Shown here in pieces: positions 25,369 to 33,759 of a stretch of 64,000 nucleotides of DNA. The translations under genes were made by a program, and so were the position numbers. Under the pieces are notes generated by a model. The model did not search any database and was not told where the DNA came from. It saw nothing but the letters and a program-made list of their open reading frames with translations. Numbering within the stretch: the stretch's first letter is position 1; the number at the start of each line of letters is the position of its first letter. The stretch comes from Mycobacterium sp. URHB0044. GTDB lineage: Bacteria; Actinomycetota; Actinomycetes; Mycobacteriales; Mycobacteriaceae. The stretch lies in assembly GCF_000620625.1 (NCBI RefSeq), contig NZ_JIAW01000002.1, positions 1-64,000 on the forward strand, in the 5' to 3' direction.

Positions 25369-25402
25369 CGGCGTCCGCCGCTGACACCGCCACGACACTT
25401 GC

Positions 25403-25425
25403 GGTGACATCAAAGTGATGTCACC
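25403..25425. promoter_or_regulatory. perfect 10-bp-arm palindrome, candidate RHH operator
   Basis: Arms GGTGACATCA (25403-25412) and TGATGTCACC (25416-25425), separated by AAG, are perfectly complementary. The element ends eight bases before the ATG of a ribbon-helix-helix protein gene. Ribbon-helix-helix regulators usually bind short palindromes in their own promoters, so this is a strong autoregulatory operator candidate. Confidence 0.7.
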
Positions 25426-25433
25426 ATGACACC

Positions 25434-25925
25434 ATGGACTTGCAGCCCTACGTCGATTCCGTCCGGCACGAGCTGAACGTCGCCGCTGGTGCGGGCGGAG
25501 ACGACGCTGCGGCGCTGGCCGATCGCCTCAGCGCACCACTGGAGTCGGCCATCCGCCTCGCCGTGCTCGAGGCGCTGTCGGCGGCCGCCGAGGAGATCAC
25601 CCGCGAACTGGCGCCGGGATCGGTCGAGGTCCGGCTTCGTGGCCGCGATCCGGAGTTCGCGGTGACGTCACCAACGCACGGGCCGGTCGAGGAGTACGAC
25701 GACGGTCCGCTCGACACCCCGCAGGCTGACGTCGAGGACGGCGGCACGTGGCGCGTGACGCTGCGACTGCCCGAACACCTGAAGTCGGGCGTCGAAGCCG
25801 CCGCACGCCGCGACGGTGCGTCCGTCAACGGCTGGTTGGTCCGCGCCGTCACCTCGGCCCTCGGTGGTGGTCAATCGCGTCGCGTGCGGCCTACCGACAA
25901 GCAGTTCAGCGGCTGGGTCCGCTGA
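25434..25925 (+). CDS. HicB/Arc-like ribbon-helix-helix DNA-binding protein
   Basis: Protein of 163 residues. The C-terminal part (about residues 105-145) is a ribbon-helix-helix domain: WRVTLRLPEHLKSGVEAAAR (beta strand and helix A), then RDGASVNGWLVRAVTSALGG (helix B), as in HicB, Arc and CopG proteins. The N-terminal 60 residues are helical and Ala-rich, without a recognised domain. No HicA-type toxin gene is nearby, so this is more likely a stand-alone regulator than an antitoxin. The partner gene is a DUF4097 protein 38 bases downstream. A perfect palindrome directly upstream (25403-25425) is its probable binding site. Confidence 0.82.
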   Translation: MDLQPYVDSVRHELNVAAGAGGDDAAALADRLSAPLESAIRLAVLEALSAAAEEITRELAPGSVEVRLRGRDPEFAVTSPTHGPVEEYDDGPLDTPQADVEDGGTWRVTLRLPEHLKSGVEAAARRDGASVNGWLVRAVTSALGGGQSRRVRPTDKQFSGWVR

Positions 25926-25963
25926 AACCCCAAGAAACCGAACGGCAATCGAAAGGATTCGCA

Positions 25964-26770
25964 ATGCCCACTTTTCAGACACCCGAACCGATCACGGCCG
26001 TCATCGAGGTGGTCGCAGGCACGGTCCGGGTCACGGCGACGGACCGCGACGACACCGCCGTCGACGTCCGACCGCACGACCCGTCGCGCGCTTCCGACGT
26101 CCGGGCCGCCGAGCAGGCGCGCGTCGACTTCGGCCACGGCACCCTGACGGTTTCCGCAGGCAGACGATTCGTCTCGTTGGGCCGCGGCGGCGCGGTCGAC
26201 ATCGACATCCAATTGCCTTCGGGTTCCCGGCTCAAAGCGTCATCGGCGTCCGCCGACGTCCGCGCCGACGGCGTATTCGCCGACTGCCGCTTCAGCTCGG
26301 CCAGCGGCAAACTACAGGTGGACTCCGTCACGGGGAACGTCAAGGCCGACACCGCATCCGGGGCCACCACCGTGCACCAAGCGCGGGGCAACGTGTCGAT
26401 TTCGACGGCCTCGGGCAACGCGACCATCGACCAGCTCGAGGGTGACCTGAAGTTCCAGGCGGCCAGTGCAAACCTCGTGATCGGCACGCTGCGCGGGGCC
26501 GTCAAGTCGCAGTCGGCGTCCGGGGGAGTCAGCGTCGCCACCGCCGTCAACGGCACCATCTCGGCAGACACCAGCAGCGGTGAGGTCGAGGTTGGCATCG
26601 CCATGGGCACCGCGGCGCGGCTCGATCTCGAAACCAGATCGGGCGTCGTCAGCAACGGACTGCAAGCGTCCGATGGTCCTGAAGACGGCGACGAAACCCT
26701 TGTCGTTCGAGCCCGCACCGCATCGGGCGACATCGACGTGCGGCGGGCGGCGGGCCCGGCGGCCGCCTGA
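25964..26770 (+). CDS. DUF4097 family beta-helix-like protein
   Basis: Protein of 268 residues of the DUF4097 family (putative adhesin-like repeats). From about residue 85 it is a run of short repeats with a Ser-Ala/Thr-Ser-Gly turn, such as FSSASGKLQVDSVTGNVKAD, TASGATTVHQARGNVSISTA, SGNATIDQLEGDLKFQAASA and SGGVSVATAVNGTISADTSS. These should stack into a parallel beta-helix. No signal peptide is present, so it may stay in the cytoplasm. ATG 25964 follows AAAGGA. Pairing with an RHH gene is common in actinobacteria; the role is unknown. Confidence 0.85.
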   Translation: MPTFQTPEPITAVIEVVAGTVRVTATDRDDTAVDVRPHDPSRASDVRAAEQARVDFGHGTLTVSAGRRFVSLGRGGAVDIDIQLPSGSRLKASSASADVRADGVFADCRFSSASGKLQVDSVTGNVKADTASGATTVHQARGNVSISTASGNATIDQLEGDLKFQAASANLVIGTLRGAVKSQSASGGVSVATAVNGTISADTSSGEVEVGIAMGTAARLDLETRSGVVSNGLQASDGPEDGDETLVVRARTASGDIDVRRAAGPAAA

Positions 26771-26788
26771 GCCGCGAGCCAACCGGCG

Positions 26789-27232
26789 TCACGACACGTC
26801 GTCGAACCGGAACACCGCCAAACGTCCGGCCAGCGCCTCGAATTCGTCGGGCGTGCCGTCGACGACGAGGCCGCTGCGTTTGGCGAAGCCCACGCCGACC
26901 GGCACCTTCACCGCGAACGCTCGCAGCACGGGCCGCGACTCCGCGACGGACAACTCGACGATTCTGACGCGGCGTGATCGGCGGCCCCCGACGAGCGTTC
27001 CCGACCCCGCCGCGCGGGCATTCGCCGCCCAGTCGGAGCCGGGATATCCGGCCACGGTGTACAGGCCGCCGCGGAACTCGAACGGGGTCATCGGAGTGCT
27101 GCGTGGCCGCCCGGATTTTCGGCCAGGAACGGTCAGCACCATCGCCGGCCCGGTACGCACACCAACCCTCTGCATCGCGACGACGAGCTTGTTCATCGGC
27201 TTCAGCCACCGCGGTGGCCGTAGGTCGGACAT
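26789..27232 (-). CDS. Ddn-like F420-dependent nitroreductase family protein
   Basis: Split-barrel flavin/deazaflavin oxidoreductase of 147 residues of the Ddn family, which uses reduced F420 and includes the pretomanid-activating enzyme of M. tuberculosis. Typical signs are MNKLVVAMQRVGVRTGPAMV, then LTVPGRKSGRPRSTPMTPFE, the strand GGLYTVAGYPGSDWAANARA and the C-terminal FAVKVPVGVGFAKRSGL. ATG 27232 is preferred over the upstream ATG 27283 because GGGAGA precedes it and the N-terminus then matches family starts. It is 12 bases after the NmrA-type gene on the same strand, probably one operon under the ECF sigma promoter. Confidence 0.88.
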   Translation of the reverse strand: MSDLRPPRWLKPMNKLVVAMQRVGVRTGPAMVLTVPGRKSGRPRSTPMTPFEFRGGLYTVAGYPGSDWAANARAAGSGTLVGGRRSRRVRIVELSVAESRPVLRAFAVKVPVGVGFAKRSGLVVDGTPDEFEALAGRLAVFRFDDVS

Positions 27233-27243
27233 CAGTGTCTCCC

Positions 27244-28086
27244 TTACGATTCGGTGAAGAACGCGCGGTGATCGGACACCCACTGCGCGAACGAGGTGGC
27301 TGCGCGACCGAGGATCTTCTCCACGTCATGGGTCACCAACGCCGGCCGGTCGACGGTCTCGGCGAGCAGGGCGATGTACGCGTCGGCGAACTCCGCTCCA
27401 AAGCCCAGCCCGATGAAGCGCTGACGCACGAGTTCATTGGGAACCTCGTGGTAGCGCACCGGACGATCGAGGGCGGTCCCGATGATGGCGACCATCTCCG
27501 CGTTGGTGAGCGCCTGCGGACCGGTCAACGGAATCCGTTGGCCCAGAAGGTCATCGGTGAGAAATGCGCGCGCCGCCACTGCCGAGATGTCGTGGTCGAC
27601 GATGACCGCGGTGGATGCGGAGGCGTACGGTCCGGCCACCACGTCCCCGGCGCGGAGCTGGGGTGCCCACATGCCTGCGAAGTTGGATGCAAACACCGTG
27701 GGGCGCAGGCTGACCCACTCCAAACCGGACTCGGCGGCCAGCTGGTCGGCCTCCTTGTTGCGGTCGCCCCGGAATCGGGACGGCTGCCGGGCGAAGTCGT
27801 CGTCGGCGTTGATGGCGGACAGGGCGACCAGGCGTGTCACGCCGGCGGCGCGTGCCGCGGCGACCACCGGCTCCATTTCCGCGCCGAGCGCCCGCGAGTT
27901 GAGGAACACCGCATCCGCTCCACGCAGACCTTCGGTGGCCGAGCCGACCACCTGTACGCCTGCGGGGAACTGCGCGGTCTCCGGGTGACGGGTGAGCGCG
28001 CGGACCCGTGCGCCGGCGTCGACCAAATGATTGACGAGAGGGCGGCCGACGTTGCCGGTAGCGCCAGTGATCAGAATCGTGTTCAT
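27244..28086 (-). CDS. NmrA-like atypical SDR (NAD(P)H-binding protein)
   Basis: Atypical short-chain dehydrogenase of 280 residues, NmrA/azoreductase-like. The N-terminal cofactor loop is ILITGATGNVGRPLVNHLVD, followed by GARVRALTRHPETAQFPAGV; there is no YxxxK pair at the usual place. Such proteins reduce quinones or sense NAD(P)H. The start ATG 28086 lies 10 bases from a CGTC element, 17 bases from a GTAAC element on the same strand, forming an ECF-type promoter that mirrors the one of the divergent ECF sigma gene. It is thus the likely main target of that sigma factor. The Ddn-like gene follows. Confidence 0.88.
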   Translation of the reverse strand: MNTILITGATGNVGRPLVNHLVDAGARVRALTRHPETAQFPAGVQVVGSATEGLRGADAVFLNSRALGAEMEPVVAAARAAGVTRLVALSAINADDDFARQPSRFRGDRNKEADQLAAESGLEWVSLRPTVFASNFAGMWAPQLRAGDVVAGPYASASTAVIVDHDISAVAARAFLTDDLLGQRIPLTGPQALTNAEMVAIIGTALDRPVRYHEVPNELVRQRFIGLGFGAEFADAYIALLAETVDRPALVTHDVEKILGRAATSFAQWVSDHRAFFTES

Positions 28087-28095
28087 GACGAATAG

Positions 28096-28121
28096 GACGA
28101 GACGGCGCCGGCAAAAGTTAC
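28096..28121 (-). promoter_or_regulatory. ECF-type promoter GTAAC-N17-CGTC (leftward)
   Basis: On the minus strand, GTAAC (28121-28117), 17 bases, CGTC (28099-28096), ten bases before ATG 28086. It mirrors the rightward promoter at 28134-28159. Confidence 0.65.
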
Positions 28122-28133
28122 ACCCGGCTGTGC

Positions 28134-28159
28134 GTAACTTTCCGAGCCGCTGAATCGTC
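28134..28159 (+). promoter_or_regulatory. ECF-type promoter GTAAC-N17-CGTC (rightward)
   Basis: GTAAC (28134-28138), 17 bases, CGTC (28156-28159), eight bases before ATG 28168. With the leftward copy it forms a palindrome AAAGTTAC-N12-GTAACTTT (28114-28141). Spacing and elements fit ECF sigma recognition, so the sigma factor probably transcribes its own gene. Confidence 0.65.
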
Positions 28160-28167
28160 TTGATTAC

Positions 28168-29019
28168 ATGAGCGATTCACCGTCGGTCGAAGCGGCGTGG
28201 CGCAATCATCGCCCCTACCTGGTCAACCTCGCCTATCAGATGCTCGGCGACGTCGGCGAGGCCGAGGACGTCGCGCAGGAGGCGTTCCTGCGGCTGTCAC
28301 GCGCAGACCAGGACGGCATCGACGATGTCAGGGGTTGGCTGACCGTCGTCGCCGGCCGGTTGTGCCTGGACCAACTGAGGTCGGCGCGGGTCCGGCTGGA
28401 GACGGTGCTGCGGCCCGAACACGACGTCGCCGCCGGACGTGATCCCGCCGATCGCGTGACGCTGGACGACGAAGTCGGCAACGCGCTGTTGGAGGTGCTG
28501 CGCCGCCTCTCACCGGGGGAGCGGGTGGCATTCGTTCTGCACGACGTGTTCGCGGTGCCGTTCGACGAGATCGCGGAGACCGTCGGGAGGCCGGCGGGTA
28601 CGTGCCGTCAGCTGGCCCGTCGCGCACGGGGCAAGTTCGCGGACGCGGCGCCCCGGGCCGCCGAGGTGCCGCGCACCGACCATCGGCGCGTCACCGACAC
28701 GTTCATCACGGCCTGCGCGAACGGCGACATCGAGGCGCTGGCGTCGGTGCTCGACCCCACGGTGTGGGGCGTCGGCACCGTGCTCGCCGACCCGGCACCT
28801 CCGCCTCAGGTCAACCATGGACCGCAAGCCGTTGCCGCCAACCTGATGCGTTACCTCGGGCCGGGAGCGACGGTCGTCGGCGGCCCGGCAGGGGAGCCGG
28901 TGCTCCTGGCGTTCGACCGCGGGCACCTCTTCGCCGTGGTGGTGCTGACGATCCGCGACGAAAAGGTGATGAAGATCGAGGCCACCGCAGATCCCTCGGC
29001 GCGGGGGGCGATGCGCTAG
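28168..29019 (+). CDS. ECF-type sigma-70 factor, SigJ-like with C-terminal SnoaL-like domain
   Basis: RNA polymerase sigma factor of 283 residues. Region 2 is RPYLVNLAYQMLGDVGEAED followed by VAQEAFLRLSR. Region 4 is LLEVLRRLSPGERVAFVLHD, VFAVPFDEIAETVGRPAGTC and RQLARRARGKF. The last 110 residues form an NTF2/SnoaL-like domain (FITACANGDIEALASVLDPT with VWGVG, then FAVVVLTIRDEKVMKIEATA), as in SigJ and ECF41-type factors, where it controls activity in place of an anti-sigma factor. No anti-sigma gene is near. It is divergent from the NmrA-type reductase and shares with it a palindromic pair of ECF promoters. The trigger is unknown. Confidence 0.9.
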   Translation: MSDSPSVEAAWRNHRPYLVNLAYQMLGDVGEAEDVAQEAFLRLSRADQDGIDDVRGWLTVVAGRLCLDQLRSARVRLETVLRPEHDVAAGRDPADRVTLDDEVGNALLEVLRRLSPGERVAFVLHDVFAVPFDEIAETVGRPAGTCRQLARRARGKFADAAPRAAEVPRTDHRRVTDTFITACANGDIEALASVLDPTVWGVGTVLADPAPPPQVNHGPQAVAANLMRYLGPGATVVGGPAGEPVLLAFDRGHLFAVVVLTIRDEKVMKIEATADPSARGAMR

Positions 29020-29091
29020 ATGAACGAATAGCGTTCGCGTCACTTTTCGGCCATAACGAGCGCGGACTCGTTCGGGACGGCGGTCGCGCGG

Positions 29092-29097
29092 CACAAT
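29092..29097 (+). promoter_or_regulatory. candidate leaderless -10 (CACAAT) of dxr
   Basis: CACAAT at 29092-29097 is followed by six bases and the GTG start of dxr at 29104, the spacing expected if transcription begins at the start codon. No convincing -35 is seen. Confidence 0.4.
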
Positions 29098-29103
29098 GGA
29101 CCG

Positions 29104-30279
29104 GTGAGCAATTCCGGCGACTCTGGCCGCCTGCGCGTCCTGGTGCTGGGTAGCACCGGCTCGATCGGCACTCAGGCCCTCGAGGTCATCGCCGCGAACC
29201 CGGACCGCTTCGAGGTGGTCGGGCTGGCCGCGGGCGGCGGCAATGCCGACCTGCTCGATCGTCAGCGCAGCGAGACGGGCGTGTCCAGCGTGGCGATAGC
29301 CGATCCGGCGGCCGCAGCCCGGATCGGGGACGTCACGTACGCCGGTCCCGACGCCGCGACCCGGCTGGTGGAGAACACCGAGGCCGACGTCGTGCTCAAT
29401 GCCCTGGTCGGTGCGCTCGGCCTGCGGCCCACGCTCGCCGCGCTGGCGTCGGGCGCCCGGTTGGCGCTGGCCAACAAGGAGTCGCTGGTGGCCGGCGGGC
29501 CGCTGGTGCTCAAGGCCGCCGCGCCAGGACAGATCGTGCCGGTGGACTCCGAGCACTCCGCACTCGCGCAGTGCCTGCGTGGTGGGTCCGCCGACGAGGT
29601 CGCGCGCCTCGTCCTGACCGCCTCGGGTGGACCGTTCCGGGGGTGGGCCGCCGCGGACCTCGAGCACGTCACCCCCGAGCAGGCCGGCGCCCATCCCACC
29701 TGGTCGATGGGTCCGATGAACACGCTGAACTCGGCGTCGCTGGTGAACAAGGGCCTGGAACTCATCGAGACGCACCTGCTGTTCGGCGTCGCCTACGACC
29801 GCATCGACGTGGTGGTGCACCCCCAGTCGATCGTGCACTCGATGGTGACCTTCACCGACGGCTCCACGATCGCCCAGGCCAGCCCGCCCGACATGAAGCT
29901 GCCGATCGCGCTCGCGCTGGGTTGGCCCGCCCGGGTGGCCGGCGCCGCGCAGGCGTGTGACTTCAGCACGGCCTCGACCTGGGAGTTCGAGCCCCTGGAC
30001 GACGCCGTGTTTCCCGCCGTCGCGCTCGCCAGGCACGCCGGAAGCCGCGGTGGCTGCCTGACCGCCGTGTACAACGCCGCGAACGAAGAGGCCGCGGCGG
30101 CGTTCCTCGCCGGGCGCATCCGGTTCCCGTCCATCGTCCGAACGGTGAGCGACGTGTTGCACGCCGCAGATCAGTGGGCCGTCGAACCCGCTACCGTGGA
30201 AGACGTACTCGACGCGCAGGACTGGGCCCGCGACCGGGCCCGACGGGCGGTCGCACAGGAGGTCGTACCCACCAGATGA
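29104..30279 (+). CDS. dxr: 1-deoxy-D-xylulose 5-phosphate reductoisomerase
   Basis: Second enzyme of the MEP isoprenoid pathway: rearranges and reduces DXP to 2-C-methyl-D-erythritol 4-phosphate with NADPH and a divalent metal; target of fosmidomycin. The 391 residues include the NADPH loop [31 protein letters not shown], the metal and substrate region [43 protein letters not shown] and [23 protein letters not shown] 29104 is the start. Its stop overlaps the rip1 start (ATGA), the same dxr-rip1-ispG order as in M. tuberculosis Rv2870c-Rv2868c. Confidence 0.97.
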   Translation: MSNSGDSGRLRVLVLGSTGSIGTQALEVIAANPDRFEVVGLAAGGGNADLLDRQRSETGVSSVAIADPAAAARIGDVTYAGPDAATRLVENTEADVVLNALVGALGLRPTLAALASGARLALANKESLVAGGPLVLKAAAPGQIVPVDSEHSALAQCLRGGSADEVARLVLTASGGPFRGWAAADLEHVTPEQAGAHPTWSMGPMNTLNSASLVNKGLELIETHLLFGVAYDRIDVVVHPQSIVHSMVTFTDGSTIAQASPPDMKLPIALALGWPARVAGAAQACDFSTASTWEFEPLDDAVFPAVALARHAGSRGGCLTAVYNAANEEAAAAFLAGRIRFPSIVRTVSDVLHAADQWAVEPATVEDVLDAQDWARDRARRAVAQEVVPTR

Positions 30280-31505
30280 TGTTCGTGATCGGCATCGTGC
30301 TCTTCGCGCTGGCCATTCTGCTGTCCGTAGCCCTGCACGAATGCGGACACATGTGGGTGGCGCGCGCCACCGGCATGAAGGTCCGCCGCTACTTCGTCGG
30401 CTTCGGCCCCACCGTGTGGTCGACCATGCGGCCGAACCGGCTGGGTCATACCGAGTACGGCGTCAAGGCCGTCCCGCTCGGCGGCTTCTGCGACATCGCG
30501 GGCATGACGTCGGTCGACGAAATCGCACCGGAGGACCGCCCGTACGCGATGTACCGGCAGAAGGTGTGGAAGCGCGTCGCGGTGCTGTTCGCCGGGCCCG
30601 CGATGAACTTCATCATCGGCCTGGTGCTGATCTATGGCATCGCCATCGTGTGGGGGCTGCCGAACCTGCATCCGCCGACCACCGCCATCGTCGGCGAAAC
30701 CGCTTGCGTGGCAGCCGATGTCAGCAAGGGCGAGCCGGGCAAGTGCCAGGGCCCCGGCCCCGCGGCCATCGCGGGAATCAAGCCGAGCGACACCGTGGTC
30801 AAGGTCGGCGGCACCGACGTGAAGACCTTCGACGAGTTGGTGGCTGCGGTGCGCAAGGCGGGCGGCCCGACGCCGTTCGTCGTGCAGCGCAACGAGAACG
30901 GTCAGGTCCGCGAATTCACCACCGTCGTCGACGTCGAACGCACCGAGCGCTGGGTCAAGAAGGACGACACCAGCCCCACGACCATCGGGGCCATCGGGGT
31001 GGCACCCGCCCAGTTCCTGCCCACGCCGTACAACCCGCTGTCGGCGGTGCCCGCGACGTTCGCCTTCACCGGCGACCTGGCTGTGGAACTCGGCAAGTCG
31101 TTGGTGAAGATCCCCACCAAGGTCGGGGCGCTGGTGCATTCGATCGGCGGCGGCGAGCGCGACCCGGAGACGCCGATCAGCGTGGTCGGCGCCAGCATCA
31201 TCGGCGGCGACACCGTCGACCACGGGCTGTGGGTGGCGTTCTGGTTCTTCCTCGCGCAGTTGAACTTCGTGCTCGGCGCGATCAATCTCGTTCCGCTGCT
31301 GCCCTTCGACGGCGGCCACATCGCCATCGCGGTATTCGAGAAGATCCGCAACCTGCTGCGGTCGGCGCGTGGTCGCCTGCCCGCGGCTCCGGTGAACTAC
31401 CTCAAACTGCTACCCGCGACCTACGTCGTGCTGGTCGTGGTGGTCGGCTACATGCTGCTGACCGTCACCGCCGACCTGGTCAACCCCATCAGACTCTTCC
31501 AGTAG
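30276..31505 (+). CDS. rip1: site-2 protease Rip1 (M50 zinc metalloprotease)
   Basis: Intramembrane zinc protease of 409 residues that cleaves anti-sigma factors and other membrane proteins, controlling cell-envelope composition in mycobacteria. The zinc site HECGH starts at residue 21 in the first membrane span, and the third ligand lies in [12 protein letters not shown] (Asp near residue 345). A PDZ domain lies between ([20 protein letters not shown]). Hydrophobic spans are at the N-terminus, near residue 110, near 325 and at the C-terminus ([20 protein letters not shown]). ATG 30276 overlaps the dxr stop; the frame is open upstream but only inside dxr. Confidence 0.96.
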   Translation: MMFVIGIVLFALAILLSVALHECGHMWVARATGMKVRRYFVGFGPTVWSTMRPNRLGHTEYGVKAVPLGGFCDIAGMTSVDEIAPEDRPYAMYRQKVWKRVAVLFAGPAMNFIIGLVLIYGIAIVWGLPNLHPPTTAIVGETACVAADVSKGEPGKCQGPGPAAIAGIKPSDTVVKVGGTDVKTFDELVAAVRKAGGPTPFVVQRNENGQVREFTTVVDVERTERWVKKDDTSPTTIGAIGVAPAQFLPTPYNPLSAVPATFAFTGDLAVELGKSLVKIPTKVGALVHSIGGGERDPETPISVVGASIIGGDTVDHGLWVAFWFFLAQLNFVLGAINLVPLLPFDGGHIAIAVFEKIRNLLRSARGRLPAAPVNYLKLLPATYVVLVVVVGYMLLTVTADLVNPIRLFQ

Positions 31506-31513
31506 GAGACGCC

Positions 31514-32671
31514 ATGACGACATCCATCGGGCTGGGCATGCCTGCCCCGCCCCCTCCGACCCTGGCGCCGCGGCGCAAGACCCGCCAGTTGATGGTGGGC
31601 GACGTCGGCGTCGGCAGCGACTACCCGATCGCGGTGCAGTCGATGTGCACCACGAAGACCCACGACATCAACGCGACGCTGCAGCAGATCGCCGAACTGA
31701 CCGCCTCGGGGTGCGACATCGTCCGCGTGGCCTGCCCGCGCCAGGAGGACGCCGACGCATTGCCCGCGATCGCGAAGAAGTCTCAGATCCCGGTCATCGC
31801 CGACATCCACTTCCAGCCCAAGTACATCTTCGCCGCGATCGACGCCGGTTGCGCGGCCGTGCGGGTCAACCCCGGCAACATCAAGGAGTTCGACGGGCGG
31901 GTCAAGGAGGTCGCGAAGGCGGCCGGTGCCGCGGGAATCCCGATCCGGATCGGCGTCAACGCCGGCTCGCTAGATCAGCGGATGATGAAGAAGTACGGCA
32001 AGGCCACCCCGGAGGCGTTGGTCGAGTCCGCGCTGTGGGAAGCCTCGCTGTTCGAGGAGCACGGCTTCGGCGACATCAAGATCAGCGTCAAGCACAACGA
32101 TCCCGTCGTCATGGTCGCCGCCTACGAGCAGCTGGCAGCGCAGTGCGACTATCCGCTGCACCTCGGTGTCACCGAGGCGGGCCCGGCGTTCCAGGGCACC
32201 ATCAAGTCCGCAGTCGCGTTCGGCGCCTTGCTGTCTCGCGGCATCGGCGACACCATCCGGGTGTCGTTGTCGGCGCCGCCCGTCGAGGAGATCAAGGTCG
32301 GCAACCAGATCCTCGAGTCGTTGAATCTGCGCCCGCGTGGGCTGGAGATCGTGTCGTGTCCGTCGTGCGGGCGCGCCCAGGTCGACGTCTACACGCTGGC
32401 CAACGCGGTGTCCGCCGGGCTCGACGGCTTGGACTTCCCGCTGCGGGTGGCCGTGATGGGCTGCGTAGTCAACGGGCCAGGTGAGGCACGCGAGGCGGAC
32501 CTCGGTGTCGCGTCGGGCAACGGCAAGGGCCAGATCTTCGTCAGGGGCGAGGTCATCAAGACGGTGCCCGAGTCGCAGATCGTGGAGACCCTGATCGAGG
32601 AGGCAATGCGCATCGCCGAGGAGCGCACTTCCGATGATGCGAGCGGTTCGCCCATCGTGACCGTAAGCTGA
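31514..32671 (+). CDS. ispG: 4-hydroxy-3-methylbut-2-en-1-yl diphosphate synthase
   Basis: MEP-pathway enzyme (GcpE) of 385 residues that converts MEcPP to HMBPP using a [4Fe-4S] cluster. Landmarks are [77 protein letters not shown], and the cluster cysteines in [11 protein letters not shown] and [14 protein letters not shown] 31514 has AGTAGGAGA upstream and follows the rip1 stop by nine bases, so dxr, rip1 and ispG are one transcription unit. The open frame upstream is a shadow inside rip1. Confidence 0.97.
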   Translation: MTTSIGLGMPAPPPPTLAPRRKTRQLMVGDVGVGSDYPIAVQSMCTTKTHDINATLQQIAELTASGCDIVRVACPRQEDADALPAIAKKSQIPVIADIHFQPKYIFAAIDAGCAAVRVNPGNIKEFDGRVKEVAKAAGAAGIPIRIGVNAGSLDQRMMKKYGKATPEALVESALWEASLFEEHGFGDIKISVKHNDPVVMVAAYEQLAAQCDYPLHLGVTEAGPAFQGTIKSAVAFGALLSRGIGDTIRVSLSAPPVEEIKVGNQILESLNLRPRGLEIVSCPSCGRAQVDVYTLANAVSAGLDGLDFPLRVAVMGCVVNGPGEAREADLGVASGNGKGQIFVRGEVIKTVPESQIVETLIEEAMRIAEERTSDDASGSPIVTVS

Positions 32672-32729
32672 GGTCGACCCCTGTGAGCGGGGTCACCTCA
32701 CTCCGAGGGTTGTTGTAGAAAGAGTCATC

Positions 32730-33584
32730 ATGTCGGCCCCTCCGCTGTTCCGCCTCGCCGACGAGCGACGCGTGACCGTGGTGCGCGATGCCGCCGTGGT
32801 TGGCCAGGTGCTCAACGAGGACCCCGTCGGTACGTGCATGGTCGCCTCGCGGGTCGCCGATCACGGTGTCGACCCGACCGCCATCGGGGGAGAGCTGTGG
32901 ACGAGGCGCCGTCCCAGCGAATCGCTGTGCTACGCCGGGCCGAACCTCATCCCGCTGCGTGGCGACATCGGTGATTTGAACGCGTTCGCCGACAAGGCGA
33001 TGGGAACCGCCCGCCGCTGCTCGTCGCTGGTCGGCCGCGCCGAGTTGGTCATGCCGATGTGGCATCGGCTGGAGAACGCCTGGGGTCCGGCCCGCGACGT
33101 GCGGGAGCATCAGCCTCTGATGGCACTCGACGGTCCGCCACAGTGTCCGATCGATCCCGCCGTGCGCCCCGTCCGAATGGACGAACTCGACGCGTACCTG
33201 GTAGCTGCCATCGACATGTTCATCGGCGAAGTCGGTGTCGATCCCCGCCTCGGGGACGGTGGTCGCGGCTATCGGCGTCGGGTGGCCGGTCTGATCGCCG
33301 CGGGCCGCGCGTGGGCGCGCTTCGAGCGCGGCGAAGTCGTGTTCAAGGCGGAAGTCGGCTCGCAATCGCCGGCCGTCGGCCAGATCCAGGGCGTGTGGGT
33401 GCATCCGGACTCCCGCGGGCGAGGCCTGGGTGCTGCGGGCACCGCCACGCTCGCTGCCGCCGTCGTCCGCAGCGGCCGCACTGCGAGCCTGTACGTCAAC
33501 AGCTTCAACACCGTCGCCCGAGCCACCTACGCGCGAATCGGTTTTCGCGAGGTCGGCACGTTCGCCACGGTGCTGCTCGACTGA
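32730..33584 (+). CDS. GNAT-family acetyltransferase with N-terminal DUF4081 domain
   Basis: Protein of 284 residues, counterpart of M. tuberculosis Rv2867c by position after ispG. The N-terminal half (LFRLADERRVTVVRDAAVVG, WTRRRPSESLCYAGPNLIPL) matches DUF4081. The C-terminal half is a GNAT fold with the acetyl-CoA loop VHPDSRGRGLGAAGTATLAA, strand SLYVNSFNTVARATYARIGF and final REVGTFATVLL. It should transfer an acetyl group from acetyl-CoA to an amine of an unidentified substrate. ATG 32730 lies 58 bases after the ispG stop; it may be cotranscribed. Confidence 0.88.
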   Translation: MSAPPLFRLADERRVTVVRDAAVVGQVLNEDPVGTCMVASRVADHGVDPTAIGGELWTRRRPSESLCYAGPNLIPLRGDIGDLNAFADKAMGTARRCSSLVGRAELVMPMWHRLENAWGPARDVREHQPLMALDGPPQCPIDPAVRPVRMDELDAYLVAAIDMFIGEVGVDPRLGDGGRGYRRRVAGLIAAGRAWARFERGEVVFKAEVGSQSPAVGQIQGVWVHPDSRGRGLGAAGTATLAAAVVRSGRTASLYVNSFNTVARATYARIGFREVGTFATVLLD

Positions 33585-33745
33585 CAGCCGTCGGTCTGAT
33601 CCCCTCGCCGAGACGGCGCACATGGTCGTTGCGCGCGCCGTTGAACGACGAGGAATTCCATTTCGGCGCAATGGTCGCCGTGGGTTGTCGGATTAGTCAC
33701 GGTCCGGTCTCGGTGCGCCTCCGCCGAATCGTGCCGTCACGCTCA

Positions 33746-33751
33746 TAACAT
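33746..33751 (+). promoter_or_regulatory. candidate -10 (TAACAT) of the PBP gene
   Basis: TAACAT at 33746-33751, eight bases before ATG 33760, in a 175-base gap that otherwise shows nothing recognisable. Suggests a nearly leaderless transcript. Confidence 0.35.
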
Positions 33752-33759
33752 TTGCCCCA

